DNA of 64,000 bases from Liolophura sinensis (taxonomy: Eukaryota; Mollusca; Polyplacophora; Chitonida; Chitonidae). Positions 23,850-36,300 of the stretch are shown piece by piece. The notes under the pieces were generated by a model. It saw only the letters and a program-made list of their open reading frames with translations. It was not told the DNA's origin and made no database searches. Location of the stretch: contig NC_088296.1 in NCBI RefSeq assembly GCF_032854445.1, forward strand, positions 10,266,706 through 10,330,705, read 5' to 3'. A program made the translations under genes and the position numbers. How positions within the stretch are numbered: position 1 is the first letter of the stretch; each line of letters begins with the position of its first letter.

Positions 23850-23970
23850 ATCCCTTGATTTCACTATACGCCTCAAGTTACTGGTTCACAAAGTCGTGTG
23901 TCAAGGATACTCCTTCAAACGTTTTCATGTTGGGGAGTATAACACTCTGGTTGGCGATTTGTTTCATAGT
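23850..23970 (+). mobile_element. Penelope-like RT fragment (C-terminus)
   Basis: It reads DFTIRLKLLVHKVVCQGYSF then KRFHVGEYNTLVGDL, matching DFNLRHKLLVQKLVCQGYSI and EYNTLVGRYG of the better copy at 42.88-43.0 kb. A short deletion is visible between FH and EYNTL. Confidence 0.75.
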
Positions 23971-25699
23971 TATATAGTATTTAAGTTCACATTATACATT
24001 TGTATTCAACTGGAAATTATTCACTCTACGAGTCCATCAGCCTCGCTACATGTTACCAGCTCTATTTACATACATATTTACATGCTGACCTATTTACTCT
24101 CCACTACAGGTTATTTTTGAATAGGTCTTTAAAATAACCGATTTGGGGCGCTTCTTAACTCATAGTCGGTGAGAGGTATACGTATGTCGGATTTGACCTC
24201 AAGACATGCTGACATATTTACTCTCTACAACAGTGTCCTCACCCGCCCTATTTATCAGCTGCTAGTATATAACAGGCTATGGTATAGAGAGCAAAACCAG
24301 AGGAGAAAGGACAGTGTGATAACTGGGAAATTATCACACATAACCGGTGAAATACGGCCTCTGTGAATGTACATTATTTAAGTTATTATTATAACTGTTC
24401 ATGTAAATGCCTACACAGTAGCAAATTACACCCCACATAACACCGCGGCTTATGCAGAACTATTTTTCTGCCTATATTCAATATTGCCGTTAGTCAGTGA
24501 CGCGTAATTAACACATTCTGCACATGGAAATCGTGGACGTCCACTTTCTGGCACAAAAATTAACTTAGAACACTAATTTATAATGTAAAACTGCATAAGC
24601 TGGGTGTCGGCGGCAAGAACTTATTGCCTCGGGTGACGTCATAATTAAACAAAAAAAAAAAACAGTGATATGCTGGAAATGGCTGGACATAGCATTGATG
24701 AATAAATTCTGAATTTTTTTTAACCTCTTGTAGAGTATTATCTCACCACAGCTTGGTTTTAAGTTTTTAAGCTGAAAGTTAGGAAATTTGGTAATAAAAG
24801 CAATGCAGTGTATTTCTGGATCAGTATAAATGTATGCTGTGCTACTGCGTGGAGCATACCACTTCTTTATGAATAGTTTTGACTTTACCCACGACAAAGT
24901 GTTCTTGGTGTTGAAAACAGGTTTACGGGGTTTACCATAAAGAATTTAAAAAAGTATTCTAACTGCAATTAATATTACATAGTACAACATATCAATGTGT
25001 AGAGCTTGTCACAAACGAAAATGCAATTTTGATAGCGAGTGTGACTGATTTTACAGACACCTGAATCTACGTTTATTTACATAAACAGAATAAACCCCAG
25101 TTTAGGACACTGACAAGAGGTCAGATTTTACTGATCTCATGAGGTATTTGTCAGTTATCGCACTCTCGTCGCTGCTTTGGTTTTACACTGTAAAACTGTC
25201 AGTCTTGTATTATATTCAGTCAATCCAATCTTAATCTGAGACAACGTTTAAGCTCATCCACACACAAGTCTTGGCCTCAAGAAAAATGTAAAGCCCAGAA
25301 CAGCCTCGAACAAATCATAACTTCAAGGAAACGCTGACATCAGACAAGCCTTGCACCTGGCGTGGCGCTTATATAAGTCCGAAGTACTACAGGAAATTCA
25401 AATGACAGAGCTTTGGGAATCTATGTTAAAACGTCCTTAATCAATGAGGTCCCGTATTCTATCCAAGTTTCCGCTTGCTGGACTCATTTAGTTTATACCT
25501 CCAAATCTAAACTCACACGGTTGAGTGTTTGCCTTTGTGCATAGGGTAAGAAGAAAAATGTGTGGCTGCTAACGTCAATACACAAGTCTTCAGATCGCTC
25601 CATTAAGGTCGACAAAGACGAAAATACACTGTATACATCTGAGGAAATCTGTTTCACCTACCCTGGCTCTAACACGGTTACACTACATGTATAACTTAC

Positions 25700-25778
25700 C
25701 TGGGACACATATCGATGTCAGAATGACCAGCGAAATCAGAATCTCTCCCCATCGTCTTGTGGGCTTCTGCGATTCCAT
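25700..25778 (-). CDS. Gene A exon 1: signal peptide
   Basis: 79 bp: ATG to donor CCCAG|GTAAGT, 26 codons plus one base (phase 1). It reads MESQKPTRRWGEILISLVIL then TSICVP, a basic N-region followed by a hydrophobic core, as in a type I membrane-protein signal. Length, phase and sequence match gene C exon 1. The TGACAGCAGAC motif just 5' of the ATG is shared by genes A and C and, in altered form, by gene 0, which supports the start. Confidence 0.8.
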
Positions 25779-27118
25779 GAGTGTCTGCTGTCAGAATTCC
25801 TGTAAGTTGACTCTGGTTCTTCACAATTACAAACACAGACAGCCGGATCCACATCTATAAGCTTTTTAGCTGTATGGGCACGCATGTGAGTGCACTTATG
25901 CAGAAGTCGGTATACATGAAATTTAAATGGGTCGTCGGCTTTGTGACACAACTTCCTAGTTTTTTCAAAAGTAAGCCTTCTGCTGCTGTAAATGTCTGAC
26001 ATGACGTGGGACCTGTACCTTACGAACCGTCATCTCCCAGCACTACAAATGCATTTCTTGGTGGGTACAATGTATAAACTAGCTTTAAGACAGGAGGTTT
26101 GCCAGGCACCTGCCCAAAGGCAGTGGTTTAATCTGGACATTTTCAGTTTCCTTCACCCATGAATCTCGCTGCGGTATTAGGATATAAATGTCATTAAGAT
26201 TAAATGTTTTCAGTACGGCGTCCAGGTAGCATTGTACTCGACTAAGATACTGATTTACGGATACGTCATCTGAGAATTGTTGATGGCTGCTTCTCTTTTT
26301 TGCAACCGCCATAGTTTGTTGCTGTGGATACTATTTCAGTCCTGTGGTGGTTTGTTTTGAACGTTATATTGGAAATGGTCCTGTGATTATGGCACGTCAC
26401 ATTTATGGTTGACGGCTGGAATGCCAATGCGAGTTTCCATGCCAACATTTAAGTAATAACCAATACAAAGAAGTAAAAGAGTTTCCATGTTCTTTGTTAG
26501 AATAATCAAATTATAACCTGTTATAAGTGTCTACGAATTTTAATTAGTATTAATTAATAACTTAATGACGGCTCGTTGGGAGATATAGTATCACATCAAG
26601 TGTTCATGGGGTTTCTGATTATTATCAATTTTGTGTTGACGTGGTATTTGCCCTTGCATCAAGACGCCTGTGTATTCGCATCGGAGCATATGCCTATACA
26701 ATGACGAAGCCAATTAGTGACGCTTAATGCAGATAGCCATTTGGATTCTTTCATATTCACTGCCATACCATTTAATTATCAACCAGGGAAGGAAACGACT
26801 GTTAACAACGGGATACACGTGATGCGGGGTCAAACCCGGTCTTGGACAGAGAATCCCGCTCTCAGGACTCGGCAATTGTACGGGTGTTTGTCTTTCACCA
26901 GTATGGCGTGCCATTTTGTACGCCACACGCGGTAAAGTTCTTCCATAACTTGCCAAAGGTCGACGGTTCACTTCGTCACTTGGGTAACATTGAGCGTAAT
27001 CAACTAATCATTCATCTATTTTATATTCATTTCACTAGTGCTTTACGCCGTAAACATTGTTTCACTAATACGAAGGCTTCGAACGTTATAGTGAAAGAGG
27101 TGAAATGAGATGACTTTA

Positions 27119-27333
27119 ATTTATATATCTATTTGATTGGTGTTTTACGCGGTACTCAAGAATATTACACTTATGGAATATTACTCAAGAATATTACACT
27201 TATAGTCCAGCACTATGGTGGGAGGAAACCGGGCAGAGCCCGGGGGAAACCCACAACCATCCGCAGGTTGCGGGCAGACCTTCCCACGTACGGCTGGAGA
27301 GCAAGCCAGCATGAGCTGGAATTGAACTCACAG
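27119..27333 (-). mobile_element. SINE 3' half, reversed, with tail duplication
   Basis: It contains TTTGATTGGTGTTTTACGC, a duplicated ACTCAAGAATATTACACTTAT segment, and the core ACCATCCGCAGGTTGCGGGC up to GAATTGAACTCACAG. The head is missing. Confidence 0.82.
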
Positions 27334-27584
27334 TAGTTCAGCCATATCATGACGGGACAGTCACAAGTAGCACCAGGTAGGCTAGTGACTATCAGGTGAA
27401 TGAAAATGAAATTATTTAAAGTCTTGGGGATTAGAATTTAATTACAACACAGGAGTAAAACAAGAGCCGCAACGACAACGTGACAGCTCGCAAATGGTCA
27501 CACAAAATCGGTGAAATACTGCCTCGTGTCAGATTACCTCAGCCAGGGTTTTATTCTAACCACAACAAATTGTTTCTATGGATG

Positions 27585-27720
27585 AACATTCACCGAGATT
27601 GGACAAATAAACAATGGACATAGGTTTAGAACAACGAACATACGTGTTGAACAATGGGCATATGTGACGAACAATTTACATCGAGCAATGAACATACGCG
27701 TGGAACAATGAGGATAGCAG
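27585..27720. repeat. Irregular tandem repeat of about 22-25 bp
   Basis: Degenerate units of the form GAACAATGGACATACGTGTT, roughly five copies. It lies in the head-to-head interval between genes A and C. Confidence 0.6.
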
Positions 27721-29714
27721 GTAGCTAGCGCCTGATAAACACTTGGGATTAGGAATCCATTGGCCATGTTAATAATTGTGAACTAAGACGTAACGTAAAA
27801 TCCATTAACAATGAACAAATAAGCACTATACTTAGAAATTAGACAATTAGAAGTAGGTGGCCTAGTACCTGAATTTTTTTTTTCGAAATGAAAATTATTT
27901 TCACCGCTGTCCCGGCTGATAAAGTCACGGCTCTCTCTAGACCAGTAATAATTGTTTTTTTTTCCCGGTTTGTTGATGGTATATTGTCCATGGCAGTTAT
28001 ACGTACCAATGTGTCTTTTTCGCGGGAGGCAGAAATGGCTGAGCTAAATAAAGATTTGAGATATAAGAATGAGTTGGTATTTGACTAACTTGCTCCGTGA
28101 TTTCATAGTTTGTGTTGTGTGGCTTCTTCAAACCATCGTAGCATAAGATGACAGTGTTCTGGTTTGTTTTCGATAAAGGTTGGCTTACATATGGTTCATT
28201 CTAGGATTGTAACTGCTGCTTGAGTTCTGTCTTCATGGCATATTGGAGGCACGGTGTTGATTGTTGAGATGTTCCAACAGCTTATTAGAGTGTTCCTCAT
28301 GTCGTGGTTTGATAATGGTGTCGTTGACTTTTTTGATGCAGCGGATAAAATGGGGTAGAACCCGGTGAAACCCACGACCAACCGCACCAACTTGAACTCA
28401 CAGAACGCCGTACTCAGTAGTATTTCCCTGAAGTTTTAAGAGAAATACATCTTAAATAGACACAGAGCATTTCATACATCAGTTTTTCCGCATGTGATGT
28501 ATTTGGGAACATTGTGACAATTTCACTTCGTAAATTAGTGAAATGGACAAAACTGTTTATAAATTGTACTGCTCTGTTGTATAAAACATAGGTGCTCGTG
28601 GACACACAAAAGTCGTAGATGGCTTCTGCACGCTGAAGCCATCAACATGAATCGGCGCTATGAAAACTCTACTCGTCAACACATCCTGAAGGGGAAAGGC
28701 TTCTCGCCCAGAATTTCAGTCTTTAATGATTAAAACCCATACCTGCCCAAAACTTAGACAATTAAAACCCTAAAACACCCTAAAATAAACAGAATTCCAT
28801 TCCCCCTCCCGAAAAACGGAAGTTGTAATGGGGATCTGTGTCCATATTCTGTTTGCATCACTGGCACCACCATCAACTTTTGTACTGAAATCTTGAACAA
28901 CACCGAGGTCACAGGGATACGGTGATGAGACAGGAAGTGGGGTCAGGAAACCCCAACCTTGGCTAATGTCACTTTTTGCCTATATGTCGCCCTATAAAAT
29001 CTATGGTATTCCCTATTAAAAGAATTACCTTTTGTTTATAATTTGTTGTTTTACAACATATACAATTTGATATGTTGATTTTCGATATCATTGTAAGAAA
29101 AATGCAATTTCTTTTTCTTATTCCTTATGTTAAACTCCATAAGCCTGGTTTCAACAAGAAGAAGTTATTCAGAAATCACTGGCATGCTGGATATTGAGCG
29201 GAGTTCAGTATTTTTTACACTACTATGGTTGAATTTTTTTACACGTTTTGGTATAATATGACTTTAATAATTGGATTTTATTTTATCTCTTCTGCTACAT
29301 GATCTCTTGGCAATATGCTTTTTGAGTTGAATGTTGGAAAATGGGTCTATTCTAAACATGTGTGTGAGCCACTGTAAAACAAATTACTCTCCACGGTCAT
29401 TGTCCAGCATGCAACATGCTTTTGAATAATCATGATGTCTACCGAGGTAATTAGTTATAGGTGTCGAAACAAAGTGATCTATCTGTATTTTCTTTCTTTT
29501 TTTTTAAGTGATTGATGTTTTATGCAGTGCTCAAGAATATATAAATTATACCATTTGAAAGCTATCACACTGTCGTCACTACTCTGGCTGTGCTATCAAT
29601 GCTGTGTAGTCTTTTGTATCCACTGATTCCAACTGGTTGCCGGCATCATTTTCAACATCAGATTCCAAACCGTCGTCGGGCTGATCAAAAATAACGGGGA
29701 ACAAAATTAACATT

Positions 29715-29805
29715 TTATCGAAAATTGTCGATATCGCGAAACATTTACCGATATCGAAAAATATATATCGATATTATTAATTCACTTATCGATATCAATG
29801 TCAAA
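29715..29805. promoter_or_regulatory. Cluster of TATCGATA-like palindromes upstream of gene C
   Basis: GTCGATATCGCG, CCGATATCG, ATATATCGATATTA and TTATCGATATC occur within 85 bp, about 500 bp before the gene C start codon. TATCGATA is the DRE core bound by DREF in Drosophila. Whether such a factor acts here is inference; the clustering is what the sequence shows. Confidence 0.45.
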
Positions 29806-30301
29806 CTTTTTTGACTTTGTTAACAAGTCCAATCTAATGCCTCATGCTAGAGGTAACTACAGCAGGTGCATTCAGTAGAGCGCGGACGACTTGCAGTCAG
29901 CGACATAGCGGTAGACGTACATGCTTTGTGGAAAATCTGTCAAAACACCTGACGATCACAATGAACCAGTTTATAATATGGGCAGACGTTAGAATCTTTA
30001 ACTTTAGAATCAGTTTGTATTCTTCGTGCAGCCCACGTAACTCCCCAATTCACGTCGTCCCAAACAACACACTGAACAGGTGTGCGTATGGGAAAAGAGG
30101 TCACAGCGAGTAAAGAACCAACGTCATTCTAAACATTCAAATCAGCAGAGAGCACAAAGCCGATAACCCATTTAAGTTTCTTGTGCATAAAATGCTGGAT
30201 ATACACATACATGTAGCTTACAGTATATATCAGGATCTTGCCGTATGTATGCTACTATAACAAAAGAGTCCTATTTTTGGGAATGCTGACAGCAGACTAC
30301 C

Positions 30302-30380
30302 ATGGAATCTCATACGCTCCTAAAACGGTGGGGACAGATTCTGATTCCATTGGTCATTCTGACGTACACATGTATCCCGG
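30302..30380 (+). CDS. Gene C exon 1: signal peptide
   Basis: 79 bp, 26 codons plus one base. It reads MESHTLLKRWGQILIPLVIL then TYTCIP before GTAAGTTACA. The ATG follows GCTGACAGCAGACTACC, the 5' UTR motif shared with gene A. Confidence 0.8.
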
Positions 30381-33300
30381 GTAAGTTACATAAAAGTGTT
30401 AGCGCATTGCCTATCGAGCTTTTCTGTGGTTTAATACGTATTTGTGTGAGCAGGGTTTGACCCTTCGCAAGCTTAACCCATGGGGCTAAGGCCGGGATAT
30501 TTATCATATTAAATTACGTTACCTATATAACACCACGTTACCAATATAAAGTTATACTTGACTGACGACACTGTATAAACTAGCATGATACACGGTTTTC
30601 ATACTGACTGAGAACATTCATTCGCCTAGAATATTCATCTTTCTTTCATCACTGAAAACTGTTTACTGCATCAATCCATCTTAATTTCTCAATTTACATA
30701 CTGTCTCCATTGTTTGCCGCCAGCCGTTCGCCCTACGTATCCACTGGTTTATCAGTGGACCGTAGGTGTTCAAGTGACGTACTGATTTCCCAGATTCCAT
30801 TAAAAACCTGGCTTCTTCACTTAATAACAAGCCTATAAGTATGCGTCACATGTGTATTCTAGTGGATATTAATATTTAGAAAACTTCTTCCAAATTCAAT
30901 CACTAAAACGGTGATTTTATTGAACGAATGACCCCTCCTGAACAATGAAACCACTGTACAAGTCAGTTACCGCCTTTTTTTCAGTAACTGAAGGTTAGAT
31001 GATCACCCTGAGGTCGAGGCCATCTTTTCTCACAGAACTCACAAAATGACAAAGTGATAAAAGATGGCCAAGACTGTCTGATCATCTAGTTTGGACACCG
31101 AAACAAAGGCTGTAACTGTGTCATGCATTCTTAGTTGTCTTATGGGTTGTCTTGAACTTTGTTCTGGAACACTCATTCGCAAACCAAATCTTGCACTATG
31201 ATACAAAATCAGATGTTGATGATAAAATATGTATGTCAGTTGCGTCCTGATTGCAACTGCTCACATATCCAACATCCGATCTAATTCAACACGATGAATA
31301 AAACGTCGCCAGTTAAATAGTCATGAAACAGAGCTCCAGACCTTCTGAACGCTCTGCCCATATTTGGTTACAATAGAACTACACTCATTGCAAAGCTTAA
31401 GATGCTTGGAGTGAAGGCGTTTGATGAAATAACTTTGCCACCCTAGTTTTTGCAGTAATAACTTTTGACGTTGACTGAAGTCGTCACATAACACACAGGA
31501 TCTAACAAATGCTACAAGGTAAGATATGTGCACATCATATGCAGGACCCTTCGGTATATTACTGTCAACACAAACCAGCAAGGAACTAAGATTACTAATG
31601 TTGGAGTGATAGTTTTGGCTCGATTCGACATATTTACAGCGCCACAGCAGACTGTACATGTGCCTCTGAGGAATGCCTTTAATAAAAGATGATTTCCATT
31701 CTGTAAATTACTTCTAGCTTTCGTTGGGTTCTCTCCCTCTGTAGTTCTACTTTCAGAAAACTGTGTTCTTCAGGTCTGGAGGGTGACAAATGGATCGGGA
31801 TTTGCGGATACGGGACGTCATGTGTGCAGGGAAAATATTGTCGTTGTAAAACTGGATTTGGTATTCTGTTGGTCCCGAAAGGAAACTTCCCAGCGTTTTG
31901 CTTACGTAAGTAAACCTTGTTCAACGCGGTGGTGATTGGTCGTGAAATTACCAAGAACAAAGACTGTAGTAGCAAAACTGTAGATGTGTGCAGAAATTGC
32001 CGAGAATAAAAACATTATTTGTGGTCTTCATGATTTTATACCAATCCCAAGTACCGCCAAATAGTTCCCTTTGTGTAGAATGTAATGCGCAACGGCTCGT
32101 CTTGAAATACGTGTGAAATCATATTACGTTTCTATATTTTTGTCGTACAGTCACGAGCAGAGATGTCACAGTATTCCGTTTTCCCTGCTGAGGGTTTGTA
32201 AGTTGCTCCTATTTTAAGTCTTCACATGATAGGAACAGGTAGGATAAAATCCTAACCAAGGGGAATGGACAAGAGGCCGGGCTTCATCGGTTATATGTGA
32301 TCTTTGCCAATTATCACACTGTCGTCTCAGCCCTGATTTTACGGCCCATGATGTAGTCGTTTTTGTTGTGCGAATTACCGCAGACCTTTGTTTAGACAAG
32401 TATTTTTACTTCTGTATTCTCTTTCCATTTTTATGCTGCTGTTGTATATCAGGAACATGCGATTCTGGAGATGATGTTTGTCCTGCCAACACCACGTGTT
32501 TAACGAGAAACGTGTTAGGCGCTAGCAGAAATTTGTGTGATTGCTCAGATGGAGCAAGACGGTCAGCCATGGCACAATGTCTCGGTGAGTCAAACTTTAC
32601 GTCATGTTTCGAGGAAACCAGGCTGACTCAGTCATGTTAAGTGTCGCTCTGTCGGCAGTCAATCATCCCGTGAGCAATGGAGTCAAAGGTTCGACTCTCC
32701 CCTGTTTGACCACGCATTTATCTTATCTTATCTTTTAAGTTACAATGCCACTGTCCAGATATCAAGCAAGCCATCGGTGTCATGATGTTTGTGCTGTTCT
32801 TGTAGTGAATGTAGGAAGCCTACTCTGTTACTTGTTTTGTGTTGTTCCTGTAATGGAAGCAGAAAGTGTTACCTGGTTTGTGTTATTCTTGTAGTCCAAA
32901 CAGGAAGTCTCTATTCTTACCTGTTTTGTGTTATTCCAGTTACGGAAGCAGGAAGGCTTCATGGAGCCCTTAGTATAATCAGGTTTGTTTTATTCCTGTA
33001 GTGGAACCAGGCAGAGCCCAGTGTCGTCATGAGACTGAAATACCCCGATGCCATCATATCTGTGTTTTCTGTGTGTGTCAGATATGGTCAAATATTCTTT
33101 TTGGTCCTTCGGCCATTTTGATGGGATATGGGGCTGATTCCATCTTGAGGGCTTCTTACGCGGATCTTGATGAGCCGGTACATATAATGTCGTTCGGGAA
33201 GTTATGAGGCACGTCAGCCTTTGTGCAAGCAGTAAATATGACACGGTGTATTTGCATTTACTGAATGGTTGATCATTCACACAATTTCCACATAGCTCAG

Positions 33301-36300
33301 AACAGAAAAAGGAGAGCCTGTCCAATGCGCCGATTTTTGCTTTCTCGTGTCCTAACAGACTTTCGTGTTCTCAGTGATGCAAAAGAAAACGTCACATGCA
33401 TTGTGTAGTATGAAAACTTTAGAAGTCCTACGTTATTGTCATAACCTAGGAAACCTCCATAGCTAGATCTTTTAAGTGCTGACAGACAAGTGACATGCAT
33501 GCTAGCAGAATTGTAAAATCTCAACCACAATCTTTGTTCCAACGGAAAGATATATATATATATATGTAAGACTAAATCTGAGTTCCGGACAAAACTATAC
33601 ATACGCATTAAGATAGGTAAAACATATTTTATGGATGTGTCTAGGTGGATTAATGATGTTCTGTATGTTTTGTTTATGCTACATACAGATATCGACTGTA
33701 TGTTTTTATGTTACATACAGATATCGACTGTATGTTTTTTATGTTACATACAGATATCGACTGAATGTTATTCTCAAGTTACATAGAGATATCGACTGAA
33801 TGTTTTCTTATGTTGCATAAAGATATCGACTGTATGTGTTTTATGTTACATATAGATATCGACTGTGTGTATTTGTTATGTTACATAGAGACATCGACTG
33901 TATGTTTTTCTTATGTTACATAGAGATATCCACTATGTTTTTCTTATGTTACATATAGAGCGACTGTATATTTTTCTTATGTTACATAGAAATATGGACT
34001 TAATGTTTTTATGTTACATAGAGACATCGACTGGATGTTTTTTTATGTTACATACAGATATCGACGAGTGTACCGAATATCCAGGCGTGGAAACAACTCT
34101 GTTTGTACAAACAGAGACGGTAACTACACGTGCGCATGTGGGGAGGGATACAGATAAATAGACGGTGAAGAGGTCAGGTGCATCCTGGGTAAGTACATTT
34201 AAGACAAAAGATGGACAAAACTATACATTTAGACTACAGGGTAACTATTTTATTTAAAAACCAACTGTTCTCACAGAATTGTTAACTTTTTACCAAGTTT
34301 TGGCGAAAACGTGACTATTTCCATATGCTAAACAGATACAAACATGAAATGATGATTTTCCACCTTATAATACCTGATAACTGTACACTCGTAATACATT
34401 CTATGTGTGTATTTTCACGTGTGCGTACCAATTTTCACACTTCCATTGCTGCTCTGGTTTTACTCTGTCTTGTAAATCTTGTTATACTGTACAACAGGAG
34501 CACAGATATTTAACAATTGGTGATGAAAGAGTGAGTTTACACGTGTAATAAAGGTCAAGTTGCTGAGAGCTAATGACTTTTCCTGGAATTAAAAAGATAT
34601 ATATAAAAAAATAAAAGTGAACAGTTTAGTGATAGACTTAACCTATATCACCGAGATTAAGACCAGGGCTTTGACGACAGTGTGATATTTGACAAACGCT
34701 CTCGTCACAAAAGTTATGCAAGTTTTTTCCCTATAAGTTTTGTGCATTTTATGCACACCGGTTTGTCAAAGGACTGACTTTGTTTTTTGTTTTAGGTAGA
34801 AAAGTGGACCCAGCATTTTACCGGTGACTTTGACTATATGTAATCAAATTTATACCCAGAGGGCCCTTGATTTTTGATTTCTCATAGCCGTTTACTAACT
34901 ATCACACTGTCGTCGCTCCTCTAGTTTGAATCTGTGCCTCAGTCTCATATTTTTTCTTCTACATCACGCGCTCAGCCCTGGAACATTGAGATCGCATACC
35001 GGTATTCAGTTCACTCTGGGTCGTCGGTAATAATATAGAACGCTTCAGGGGTACCTGGCGATGGAAGGAAATTATCCCCGGAAGTGACTACTTTCCTCCA
35101 CGGTGAAAGGTAATTATCCTCGGGAGTGTTTAGTTTCCTCCACGGTGAAAGGTAATTATCTCCGGGAGTGTCTAGTTTCCTCCACGCTGGAAGGTGATTA
35201 TCCTCGAGAGTGTCTAGTTTCCTACACGCTGGAAGGTAATTATATTCGGGATTGTCTGGTTTCCTCCACGGTGAAAGGTAATTATCCCTGGGAGTGTCTA
35301 GTTTCTCCACGGTGAAAGGTAATTATCTCCGGGAGTGTCTAGTTTCCTCCACGCTGGAAGGTAATTATCCCCGGCAGTGTCTAGTTTCCTCCACGCTGGA
35401 AGGTGATTATTCTCGGGAGTGTTTGGTTCCTCCACGCTGGAAGGTGATTATCCTCGGGAGTGTCTAGTTTCGTCCACGCTGGAAGGTAATTTTCTTCGGG
35501 GGTGTCTGGTTTCCCCCACGGTGAAAGGTAATTATCCCCGGGAGTGTCTAGTTTCGTCTACGCTTGAAGGTAATTATGTCCGAGGGTGCCTAGTTTCCTC
35601 CACGCTGGGTGGTAGTTTTCCGCACGCGGAAGGTGATTATCCTTGGGAGTGTCTAGTTTCCTCCAGGCTGGAAGGTGATTATCCCCGGGAGTGTCTAATT
35701 TCCTGCTGACATAAATATAGGGCTTTATACAGGTTCTTGATAAACTGAGCAGCGACGACAGTGGGATAGTTTACAAATGGTCACATGTAAGCAGAGGATT
35801 TCGACCAACTGTGAATTTACCTTCATTCGGGGTTTTGTTCTAAGTGTTTATGTATTTGCATAAATACCAACAACTTAGACGCCACTAGCACAATGGCTTA
35901 AGCTGAATCAGGTTAAAACAATATGCTGTGATGTTAACTGCAACATATTAGACATCACCGGTGTACATTTACGCCGCATAATGTGTTATCATTACATTTA
36001 TCATACAACTTGAACTGTCACTAACACCATACATGGTTTAAATAGAATTAATGAGAAAATTAACTGGTGATAAATGCAACTTATTAGATGTCGCTGACAT
36101 AAAATTAGTTGAAATGCTGGATTTTTATCAAATTTTGGTAACATTTACATAAAACAATGGAAAGTCCACCGGCGGAAGTCTGTTTCATGCAGGCACACAA
36201 TACAAAAAAACTGCATTATTCATGATTTCTTAGATGCTTACCCCATGTGACTTCAAATTTTCCTAAATGACAACAAAACGTTTATAGCAATCAACGCTCT

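Larger units (their letters stand above)
4705..25778 (-). pseudogene. Gene A: duplicate EGF-repeat receptor, damaged
   Basis: This is the paralogue of gene B inside the duplicated block, with a complete exon ladder: 25778-25700 (signal peptide), 18858-18727 (I), 17642-17493 (II), 12165-12036 (I), 11346-11215 (II), five Ca-EGF exons (9534-9400, 8863-8730, 8245-8111, 7611-7477, and 6841 downward), transmembrane 6315-6192, tail 5383-4705. Lesions seen: frameshifts in 12165-12036 and 8863-8730, a shifted stretch with TAG in 11346-11215, loss of the last cysteine and splice donor in the exon starting at 6841, and a nonsense codon at 4849-4851. Outer exons, three Ca-EGF exons and the transmembrane exon remain open. 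Because damaged exons are phase 1-1, skipping them would still give a readable receptor with a shortened tail. I therefore call it a decaying gene rather than a certain pseudogene. Confidence 0.75.
25779..30301. other. Head-to-head interval between genes A and C
   Basis: It holds the putative divergent promoters. 25779-26170 resembles the upstream flank of gene 0 (24-960). An R1 terminus lies at 26330-26445, a SINE at 27119-27333, an R2 copy at 27455, a tandem repeat at 27585 and the palindrome cluster at 29715. I see no further protein gene. Confidence 0.6.

Noticed and set aside
32640-32710. tRNA-like segment with GGTTCGACTC box B
   Set aside because: No matching box A or cloverleaf could be drawn; more likely a decayed SINE head or chance.
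35011-35709. Periodic frames on both strands over the 42-bp repeat
   Set aside because: The period is a multiple of three, so both strands stay open by chance; no signal peptide or splice context.
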